Source: JAKEGN01 sp964465665 (GTDB lineage Bacteria > Pseudomonadota > Gammaproteobacteria > Steroidobacterales > Woeseiaceae). From it: DNA of 5,973 nucleotides. The stretch lies in assembly GCA_964465665.1 (NCBI GenBank), contig CAYXKM010000328.1, forward strand, positions 1 to 5,973, in the 5' to 3' direction. Shown here piece by piece: positions 1 to 5,174 of this stretch. Numbering within the stretch: position 1 is the stretch's first letter; each line of letters opens with the position of its first letter. A program made the translations under genes and the position numbers. The notes below the pieces were generated by a model. The model saw only the letters and a program-made list of their open reading frames with translations, had not been told where the DNA came from and ran no database searches.

Positions 1-1
1 G

Positions 2-82
2 CTGAAGCTGCATTACCCGGTGGTCGGAGCTGACAAGCGCAAATCACTCGCCGCGGCGCGGGCCACTCTCGACGCGGAATAG
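2..82 (+). CDS. 3' end of a forward gene, possibly polyphosphate kinase 2 (partial)
   Basis: One forward frame is open from the window edge to a TAG at 80-82 and gives 26 residues: LKLHYPVVGADK, then RKSLAAARATLDAE. The pattern (L-x-Y-P, a short polar stretch, then a charged helix with AR..L) resembles the C-terminal tail I remember for class III polyphosphate:nucleotide phosphotransferases (PPK2), which transfer phosphate between polyphosphate and nucleotides in the cytoplasm. Only the tail is visible, with no Walker motif or catalytic residues, so the family call is a memory-based guess. Both other forward frames are a less protein-like reading; frame 1 stops at 31-33. A gap of about 100 bp separates this gene from the RAYT unit, with no convincing terminator in it. 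Confidence 0.4.
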   Translation: MKLHYPVVGADKRKSLAAARATLDAE

Positions 83-180
83 TCAAGCAAGGCAAGGCCG
101 TTCGCGGTCACCGCACTTCATGAAACCGGACCCGTGAGGTCTGTCATGTGTCGAGCGCAAAATTGAAGCGCGTTCTAAGG

Positions 181-217
181 AGAAAAAGTGCCGGATTTAT
201 TTTTCGAAATGCCGGCG
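181..217. repeat. Left RAYT-associated repeat with bulged hairpin
   Basis: The motif GTGCCGGATTTATTTTT (188-204) is preceded by AGAAAAA. Bases 190-198 (GCCGGATTT) pair with 207-216 (AAATGCCGGC) in a 9-bp stem with a single bulged G at 211 and an 8-base loop at 199-206. The motif is inverted relative to the two copies at the right end. AT-rich repeats of the type GTGCC/GGGAC-x-GATTTATTTT are commonly seen beside RAYT genes in gammaproteobacteria; that is from memory, not a search. Confidence 0.65.
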
Positions 218-268
218 AGATTTGTGAGTAGAAACCACCAGTTCGGTAGTCCAGAGTCTTGCTTCTCA

Positions 269-279
269 ATTCCGGCACA
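269..279. repeat. Degenerate motif copy in the transposase leader
   Basis: AATTCCGGCAC ends five bases before the transposase ribosome binding site. It carries TCCGGCAC (271-278), the exact reverse complement of GTGCCGGA at 188-195 in the left repeat. The two could pair in the leader transcript (8 bp, loop of about 75 bases). It lacks the A/T tract of the full copies, so it may be a decayed copy or chance. Confidence 0.4.
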
Positions 280-283
280 TTCC

Positions 284-288
284 AGGAG
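284..288 (+). promoter_or_regulatory. Ribosome binding site of the RAYT gene
   Basis: AGGAG lies six bases before the ATG at 295. It decides the start: an in-frame ATG at 259 would add 12 residues, but has no comparable site and precedes the conserved N-terminal region (GRQPRVFIPGYPHHI) typical of these proteins. Confidence 0.8.
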
Positions 289-294
289 CAAAAC

Positions 295-981
295 ATGGGT
301 CGCCAGCCAAGGGTGTTCATTCCCGGCTATCCACATCACATAGTGCAGCGCGGGCACAATCTAAATGCGGTCTTCGTCGAGGCCAGCGATTACGAGTATT
401 ACCTGCAGAACCTGATCGAATGGAAAGGACATTACAATGTTAGCGTCTACGCCTACTGCCTGATGACTAATCATGTGCACCTGGTTCTCGTGCCGAACAC
501 GGACGGCAACGCGATCTCCTGCCTGATGCGACGCCTGTCTGCACGACAGGGACGTCGGGTAAATCGGCTTGAGCAACGCGTCGGGACGCTGTGGTCGGGG
601 CGTTTCAAGTCCAGCATAGTGGACACGGACCGATATCTGATGGCCTGTTTGCGGTATGTAGAGCTGAATCCAGTCCGGGCCGGCATCGTTGATCGTCCCG
701 ACGACTACCTATGGAGCAGTTACATCCAAAGGCTCGATGTTGAGGGCGGCAACTGGCTGGACGCTGATCCGGTTACGCCAAAACTTGGAGCAACGCCCGC
801 TGCTCGGCGACAAGCCTATGCCGCGTTCGTAGACGAGGGAATCGCACCGTGCGAGTGCGATTTCCTGCGCAATGCCGTTAGACGCAATCAACTAACCGGT
901 GATGTCCGCTTCGTCAACGAAATTGAACGACGTACCGGGTTACGGATTGAAACCCGTGCACGGGGGCGACCAAAAAAATAA
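295..981 (+). CDS. REP-associated tyrosine transposase (RAYT, Y1/HUH family)
   Basis: A 228-residue Y1_Tnp-type protein related to IS200/IS605 TnpA and E. coli TnpREP, which nicks and joins single-stranded DNA at hairpin-forming REP-like repeats through a 5'-phosphotyrosine intermediate. Visible in order: N-terminal strand with GYPHHIVQRG (residues 11-20); YAYCLMTNHVHLVL with the metal-binding HUH pair H60 and H62; the GTLWSGRFKS segment (97-106); and RYVELNPVRAG (120-130), whose Y121 is the expected nucleophile by comparison with TnpREP. The C-terminal part ends in a basic GRPKK tail, common in this group. Length is normal and no catalytic residue is missing, so the protein looks intact. The TAA stop (979-981) lies inside the first right-hand repeat copy, tying gene and repeats into one unit. 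Genes on both sides have unrelated functions. Confidence 0.93.
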   Translation: MGRQPRVFIPGYPHHIVQRGHNLNAVFVEASDYEYYLQNLIEWKGHYNVSVYAYCLMTNHVHLVLVPNTDGNAISCLMRRLSARQGRRVNRLEQRVGTLWSGRFKSSIVDTDRYLMACLRYVELNPVRAGIVDRPDDYLWSSYIQRLDVEGGNWLDADPVTPKLGATPAARRQAYAAFVDEGIAPCECDFLRNAVRRNQLTGDVRFVNEIERRTGLRIETRARGRPKK

Positions 982-997
982 ATCCGGCACCTTTTCT
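975..997. repeat. Right RAYT-associated repeat, inner copy
   Basis: AAAATAAATCCGGCACC followed by TTTTCT. It is the same motif as the left end in inverted orientation and a direct repeat of the copy at 1007-1030, offset by 32-33 bases. It contains the transposase stop codon. Unlike the outer copies, it has no partner arm upstream that would form an evident hairpin. Confidence 0.7.
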
Positions 998-1000
998 CTG

Positions 1001-1030
1001 GCCCGGAAAATAAATCCGGCACCTTTTTCT
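1001..1030. repeat. Right RAYT-associated repeat, outer copy with bulged hairpin
   Basis: AAAATAAATCCGGCACC (1007-1023) followed by TTTTTCT. Upstream bases GCCCGGA (1001-1007) can pair with TCCGGC (1015-1020), leaving one bulged C and a 7-base loop. Relative to the motif, the bulge is on the same arm as in the left repeat, which argues that both hairpins are preserved recognition structures. The last two bases form part of the stop codon of the reverse-strand SYLF gene. Confidence 0.7.
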
Positions 1031-1568
1031 ATTTCAGTTCGACCTTGAATTTCTGACCGCCGACAGCGGCTTCGTACATCAGGCCGCCCTTTGCGAGGGT
1101 AAAAATTGCCATGCCGTCGTTGAATGACGCGTCAGCAGACGCGCCGAGCGTTACTGCAACCGCAGAAGCCTGGGCATTGAGTTCGTAATTGCCTTTCTTG
1201 AAATTCGCCAGGGTGAGCGCATCCTCGAAGAAGATGAACTCGCTGTAGGCTTGCCCGCCCATCTGAAAGCCGATACTTAACTGGGTCATGGTTACCAATG
1301 CGGTAACCGCGCTGCTCTCGTAGAGCACGCCTTTGCCGCGAGCGCCACCGATACCCACTCCGCCTTTGCCAACTGTCGGGATGACGACGTATCCGGCGGC
1401 CTTGTCGACAAACTTTTGCGCATCCGGATCGCTCTTCAATAACTCTGCAAGGGCTTCCTGTGCCTTTCCGTGGTATTCGGCTTCCTCGTCCGTATCCCAG
1501 GCAGAAAATGCGAATGGCGAAGTCAGTGCCATGCAAAGGGCTATGCCCGCGACCAATGACTTATTCAT
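1029..1568 (-). CDS. Exported SYLF (YSC84-like) lipid-binding domain protein
   Basis: 179 residues. The SYLF domain binds membrane phosphoinositides/lipids in eukaryotic homologues; bacterial versions are small exported proteins of unclear role. Residues 1-23 form a signal peptide (basic MNKS, hydrophobic core, cleavage near AFSA-W). The family signature follows: GYVVIPTVGKGGVGIGGARG (59-78), VLYE (81-84), the LSIGFQMGGQAYSEFIFFED block (97-116), ASAVAVTLGASAD (134-146), and the terminal FTLAKGGLMYEAAVGGQKF (156-174). The length is usual for an exported bacterial member. The reading frame extends upstream to 2201 on this strand, but the start at 1568 is set by the signal peptide and by GAGGG six bases upstream. 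The TAG stop takes its A and G from the end of the adjoining RAYT unit. Divergent from the Rieske-flavoprotein gene. Confidence 0.92.
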   Translation of the reverse strand: MNKSLVAGIALCMALTSPFAFSAWDTDEEAEYHGKAQEALAELLKSDPDAQKFVDKAAGYVVIPTVGKGGVGIGGARGKGVLYESSAVTALVTMTQLSIGFQMGGQAYSEFIFFEDALTLANFKKGNYELNAQASAVAVTLGASADASFNDGMAIFTLAKGGLMYEAAVGGQKFKVELK

Positions 1569-1574
1569 AATATT

Positions 1575-1579
1575 CCCTC
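1575..1579 (-). promoter_or_regulatory. Ribosome binding site of the SYLF gene
   Basis: On the reverse strand GAGGG stands six bases before the ATG at 1568-1566. It supports the short start over the long open frame that continues upstream through the Rieske gene. Confidence 0.7.
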
Positions 1580-1621
1580 TGAATTGTTCGTGACCGACCA
1601 GACAGCAGACGGGTCGTGCGT

Positions 1622-1627
1622 AGTATA
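1622..1627 (-). promoter_or_regulatory. Possible -10 element of the SYLF promoter
   Basis: The reverse strand reads TATACT here, one mismatch from TATAAT, 54 bases upstream of the SYLF start codon. No good -35 hexamer sits 16-18 bases further up (CACCGC at 1650-1645), so either the promoter is activator-dependent or the match is chance. It lies in the 1569-1703 divergent region that must also serve the Rieske gene, for which I see no convincing promoter. Confidence 0.3.
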
Positions 1628-1693
1628 CCGGTCGAACCCCGGGCGCGGTGTATCGTGGCAAGTGCCTGGCTAACCCGGCGGGACAGCGACAAC

Positions 1694-1698
1694 GGGAG
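1694..1698 (+). promoter_or_regulatory. Ribosome binding site of the Rieske-flavoprotein gene
   Basis: GGGAG five bases before the ATG at 1704. It fixes the start and places the Rieske motif about 45 residues into the protein, as expected for this domain. Confidence 0.7.
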
Positions 1699-1703
1699 CG
1701 CAA

Positions 1704-2804
1704 ATGACAGATGACAAGTGGCAAGACGTGGGCGATGCGGCGGAGCTTTCGAAAACGCTGCTGCAGCAGGTACTTATTGGCCGCAACAAGGTTGCGCTGT
1801 CCTGCGTTGACGGCAAGTTTGGAGTGATTCACGGGGCTTGCAACCATGCCGGTGGTCCTCTCGGGCAGGGCACGGTGGATGGCGACTACGTCGTATGCCC
1901 ATGGCACCACTGGAAATTTCACCGCGTCACCGGCTTCGGGGAGCCCGGATACGAAGACGACCGGGTGCCGAGTTTCGAATTCAGGACAGAGAACGGCCGG
2001 CTGCTGGTCAGCACCACCGCCGCCACCAGCCGAAACCGTTTGCCGCATGCGCGGCATCCGCTGGACCGCGATACGGGCCGCGAGCCGGGGCCGCTTCGCG
2101 TGGCCGGCATCTCGACCACGGTCATGGACAACCGCTACCCGCGTTATTCCACCTCGGAGGCGTTGCTGGAAAGCGCACTCGAACACGGGCGGAACCACCA
2201 CTCGCTGGATACGCGTTTGATCAAGTTACGCGAGTTGTCCTTTCGAGCCTGCGAAGGCTATTACTCCAAGAGCGCACACGCCTGCACCTGGCCATGCAGC
2301 ATTTCGCAGATGGATTCAAAGGACGGCATGAACGAGGTTTACGAGAACCTGGTTTTCTGGGCGGACGTCGTCCTGGTTGCAACACCCATACGCTGGGGCG
2401 CAGCAAGTTCGCTGTACTTCAAAATGGCGGAGCGCCTGAATACCGTGCAGAACCAGATTACGCTCAGAAATCGCGTCATGCTGAATGACAAGGTCGCCGG
2501 GCTCATAGTCACCGGAGGTCAGGACAACGTGCAGGCCGTCGCCGGCCAGATGATGCTGTTTTTCGGCGAACTCGGCATGCAGTTTCCGCAGTTTCCCTTC
2601 ATTGCCCACAGTCGCGGCTGGACCGCCGAGGACATGGAACGCAATGTCGAGATGGTGAAGCACAGCGAGGAACTGCACGAGGGCGCTCGGGCACTGCTCG
2701 ACCGCTGCCTGGACCTGGCGGAGCGCCTGCAGAAGAGCAGCGCACCGGAGTTCAAGCGAGCTGGCCGCAAAGCATCGGGGCTCGAGCGACGCAATATGCC
2801 CTGA
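1704..2804 (+). CDS. Rieske [2Fe-2S] domain fused to an FMN-reductase/flavodoxin-like domain
   Basis: 366 residues, predicted cytoplasmic redox protein with no signal peptide. Residues 1-104 form a ferredoxin-type Rieske domain: C46-x-H48 (in CNHAGGPLGQG) and C65-x2-H68 (in CPWHHWKF), 16 residues apart, give a complete 2Cys-2His cluster site. After a polar linker (about 105-130) comes an FMN_red/flavodoxin-like fold: RVAGIST (132-138) as the first strand and phosphate-binding region, ADVVLVATPIRWGAASSLYFKMAERLN (220-246, family hallmark with the TPxxWG flavin loop), and GLIVTGGQDN about 20-30 residues later. C183, C194 and C198 sit where iron-sulfur flavoproteins (Isf type) carry their cluster cysteines, but the CxxCxxC spacing is absent. 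Expected role: electron transfer between NAD(P)H or FMN and a partner through the Rieske centre; substrate unknown. The M3 peptidase gene starts 78 bp downstream. Domain calls are firm, physiological role is not. Confidence 0.88.
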   Translation: MTDDKWQDVGDAAELSKTLLQQVLIGRNKVALSCVDGKFGVIHGACNHAGGPLGQGTVDGDYVVCPWHHWKFHRVTGFGEPGYEDDRVPSFEFRTENGRLLVSTTAATSRNRLPHARHPLDRDTGREPGPLRVAGISTTVMDNRYPRYSTSEALLESALEHGRNHHSLDTRLIKLRELSFRACEGYYSKSAHACTWPCSISQMDSKDGMNEVYENLVFWADVVLVATPIRWGAASSLYFKMAERLNTVQNQITLRNRVMLNDKVAGLIVTGGQDNVQAVAGQMMLFFGELGMQFPQFPFIAHSRGWTAEDMERNVEMVKHSEELHEGARALLDRCLDLAERLQKSSAPEFKRAGRKASGLERRNMP

Positions 2805-2870
2805 CAGACTATCAAACGCCTATGCCGGCGCCGATCCGTGCATAATTCATGATGGTATGGAGACAGATAC

Positions 2871-2875
2871 AGGAG
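2871..2875 (+). promoter_or_regulatory. Ribosome binding site of the M3 peptidase gene
   Basis: AGGAG seven bases before the ATG at 2883. CATAAT at 2841-2846 in the same gap resembles a -10 box, but has no matching -35, so a promoter of its own is possible but not shown. Confidence 0.75.
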
Positions 2876-2882
2876 CCGTAGC

Positions 2883-5129
2883 ATGCGCGCAGTCAGAGTT
2901 GTTCCAACACTAGCGTTGATTACCGCCGGCTATGGCTGTGGAGAATCGGGCGAAACGGAGCTGCAAGCAGTGCCTGCACAGACGATGACGATTTCTGTTC
3001 CCGCGAATATCGGCAAGACCGCCGATGCGTTGTTCGCGGCAATTCCCACCGCGGAGGCCGGCAGCGATGCCGGCAACGTGCTGTTGTCCGAGTACACAGG
3101 CCCTTACAGCGGGGTGCCGCACTTCGACAAAATGAATCTCGCCGGGCTGAAACCGGCGCTCGAGGCGGGCATGGCGCGCAGCCTTGCCGAGGTCGATGCG
3201 ATCGCAAACAACTCGCAGCCTGCCGATTTCACCAATACGATTATCGCGTTGGAACGGAGCGGCGAGATCCTCGCCCGCGTGTTTTCCTATTGGGGCATCT
3301 GGAGCTCCAACATGTCGACGCCGGAATTTCGCGCGATCCAGCAGGAAATGGCGCCAAGGCTCGCGGAGTTCAATTCGAAGATCATCCAGAATGATGCGCT
3401 GTTCCAGCGCATCAAAAGCGTTTACGAAAGCGACGAGTACAAGGCATTGCCTGCGCACGAGCAGAGGCTTGTCTGGCTGGTATACGACCGCTTTGCCAGT
3501 GACGGCGCGACGCTGCAGGGCGAGGCAAAGGCACGCTATGCCGCGATCAACCAGCGGCTCGCCGAGCTGCACACGAAGTTTGCAAACAATATTCTCGCAG
3601 ACGAAGAGGGCTACGTTACTTACATCACCGACGAACAGCTTGGTGGCCTGCCGGGGTCTTTCGTCAGCGCGGCTGCGGCTGCGGCGGCAGACCGCGGTCG
3701 CAGCGGCGAATACGCAATCCTGAACACCCGCTCGTCAATGGATCCGTTCCTGACTTTCTCCGATGAACGCGATCTCCGCGAGAAAGTGTGGCGCACATAT
3801 TACAACCGTGGCGACAACGGCGGTGAGCACGATAACAACGCTATCATTGCCGAGATCGTGAAGCTTCGCGACGAACGTGTCGGACTGCTCGGATACGACA
3901 CCTATGCCGCGTGGCGCCTGCAGAACCGGATGGCGAAAACACCGGAGCGCGCGCTCGCGCTGCTGGAAGCCGTCTGGCCCGCTGCCATCGGCCGGGTGCG
4001 TGAGGAAGTTGCCGACATGCAGAAGATTGCCGATGCGGAGGGCTCCAGCATCGCTATCGAGCCGTGGGACTACCGCTATTACATGGAGAAAGTCCGCAAG
4101 GATCGTTACGCGCTCGATTCCGACGAAGTGAAGCAGTACCTGCAACTCGATAAACTGCGCGAGGCGATGTTCTTTGTCGCCGGGGAGCTCTTTGATTTTA
4201 GTTTCGCCCCGGTCGCAGACGGATCGGTCCCGGTCTGGCAGCCGGACGTGAAAGTCTGGGAAGTGACTGACGGCACCTCGGAAGAACATATCGGTCTCTG
4301 GTACCTCGATCCCTTTGCCCGGTCCGGCAAACGTTCGGGCGCCTGGGCGACCGGCTACCGGAGTTACGAGACCTACAAGGGCAAGCAGACGCCGCTCGTT
4401 TCCAACAACTCGAATTTCGTGAAAGGCGAGCAAGGCAAACCGGTGCTCGTGTCGTGGTCGGATGCCACGACTTTCTTTCATGAATTCGGCCATGCGCTGC
4501 ACGGACTGTCGTCAAAAGTGGCTTATCCGACGCTAAACGGCGGCGTGCGCGATTACACCGAGTTCCAGTCGCAGTTGCTCGAGCGCTGGCTGATGACCGA
4601 CGAAGTCATCGACAATTACCTGATGCATCACGAAACGGGTCAGCCGATGCCAGCCGAACTCGTGCAGAAGATCAAGGACACGGCGACCTTCAAACAGGGC
4701 TTCGACACGACGGAATATCTTGCGTCCGCACTCGTCGACCTGCGTTACCACATGAGCGATCCGCAAGGGATCGATCCGGACGCGTTCGAAAAAGCGACCC
4801 TCGCGGATCTCGGCATGCCGACGGAGCTCGCGATGCGCCACCGCAGTCCGCATTTCGGGCATATATTCTCCGGCGAGGGTTATTCGGCCGGATACTACGG
4901 CTATATGTGGGCGGACGTGCTGACGTCGGATGCCGCGGAAGCATTTATGCAAGCGCCGGGCGGTTTCTATGACAAGGAGGTCGCAAAACGCCTGGTAGAC
5001 AATCTGTTCTCCGTTCGTAATGCGGTCGATCCCGCGGAGGCGTATCGCAAGTTCCGTGGCCGTGACGCCGAGATCGGCGCACTGATGCGCGATCGCGGCT
5101 TTCCGGAGCCACCGCCGGGAAAGAACTAG
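2883..5129 (+). CDS. Exported M3-family zinc metallopeptidase (Dcp/oligopeptidase A type)
   Basis: 748 residues. The family cleaves short peptides, as peptidyl-dipeptidase or oligopeptidase, inside a deep channel. Active site: HEFGH at 533-537 (zinc ligands H533 and H537, catalytic E534) and the third ligand E560 in DYTEFQSQ, 27 residues after the first His. The substrate-binding tail has H657-FGH-660 and GYSAGYYGYMW, with Y667, Y671 and Y674 matching the conserved tyrosines of thimet-type enzymes. The C-terminal FRGRDAEIGALMRDRGFP is typical of Dcp-like members. The N-terminus (MRAVRVVPTLALITAGYGC) looks like a signal ending in a cysteine; G-Y-G-C is a poor lipobox, so lipid anchoring is uncertain, though export is likely. 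About 50 low-complexity residues follow before the helical domain (from about 70), making it longer than the 680-residue E. coli Dcp. DYTEFQSQ replaces the usual DFVExPSQ. Predicted place of action: periplasm or its membrane face, in peptide breakdown. Confidence 0.93.
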   Translation: MRAVRVVPTLALITAGYGCGESGETELQAVPAQTMTISVPANIGKTADALFAAIPTAEAGSDAGNVLLSEYTGPYSGVPHFDKMNLAGLKPALEAGMARSLAEVDAIANNSQPADFTNTIIALERSGEILARVFSYWGIWSSNMSTPEFRAIQQEMAPRLAEFNSKIIQNDALFQRIKSVYESDEYKALPAHEQRLVWLVYDRFASDGATLQGEAKARYAAINQRLAELHTKFANNILADEEGYVTYITDEQLGGLPGSFVSAAAAAAADRGRSGEYAILNTRSSMDPFLTFSDERDLREKVWRTYYNRGDNGGEHDNNAIIAEIVKLRDERVGLLGYDTYAAWRLQNRMAKTPERALALLEAVWPAAIGRVREEVADMQKIADAEGSSIAIEPWDYRYYMEKVRKDRYALDSDEVKQYLQLDKLREAMFFVAGELFDFSFAPVADGSVPVWQPDVKVWEVTDGTSEEHIGLWYLDPFARSGKRSGAWATGYRSYETYKGKQTPLVSNNSNFVKGEQGKPVLVSWSDATTFFHEFGHALHGLSSKVAYPTLNGGVRDYTEFQSQLLERWLMTDEVIDNYLMHHETGQPMPAELVQKIKDTATFKQGFDTTEYLASALVDLRYHMSDPQGIDPDAFEKATLADLGMPTELAMRHRSPHFGHIFSGEGYSAGYYGYMWADVLTSDAAEAFMQAPGGFYDKEVAKRLVDNLFSVRNAVDPAEAYRKFRGRDAEIGALMRDRGFPEPPPGKN

Positions 5130-5174
5130 TGGGCCAACGCACAAGCAGCATCCAGGCGGACACAGTCTGAGCTG

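Larger units (their letters stand above)
181..1030 (+). mobile_element. RAYT transposase unit bounded by inverted motif copies
   Basis: The left end reads AGAAAAAGTGCCGG (from 181). The right end, read on the reverse strand from 1030, is AGAAAAAGGTGCCGG. The two match for more than 20 bases with one inserted G, and similarity stops abruptly just outside (left flank TTCTAAGG, right flank ATTTCAG), which sets the boundaries at about 181 and 1030. Between them lies a complete RAYT gene. Both ends can form a short hairpin with one bulged base, as expected for substrates of Y1 HUH single-strand transposases, which recognise structured ssDNA. No target duplication is visible, consistent with that chemistry. 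RAYTs are usually single-copy and mobilise or maintain short REP-like repeats rather than themselves, so the unit may be a resident gene with its repeats rather than a recent jump. Confidence 0.7.

Noticed and set aside
83..180. Terminator after the first gene
   Set aside because: Only 4-bp stems (for example GACC/GGTC) without a T-run; not supportable.
259..294. Earlier in-frame ATG for the transposase
   Set aside because: It has no ribosome binding site, and the 12 added residues lie in the leader that contains a repeat copy; ATG 295 has AGGAG at ideal spacing.
953..964. Perfect palindrome CCCGTGCACGGG
   Set aside because: It lies within the transposase coding region and encodes conserved-looking C-terminal residues; no sign that it is a separate site.
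181..1030. CRISPR array or IS with DDE transposase
   Set aside because: The repeats are few, inverted and flank one gene with HUH and Tyr motifs; there is no regular repeat-spacer pattern and no DDE signature.
1628..1645. tRNA T-loop-like GGTTCGACC on the reverse strand
   Set aside because: The flanking bases do not form a T-stem, and there is no anticodon or acceptor arm nearby.
1569..2201. Long N-terminal extension of the SYLF frame on the reverse strand
   Set aside because: It runs antisense through the Rieske gene, and a proper signal peptide with a ribosome binding site starts at 1568.
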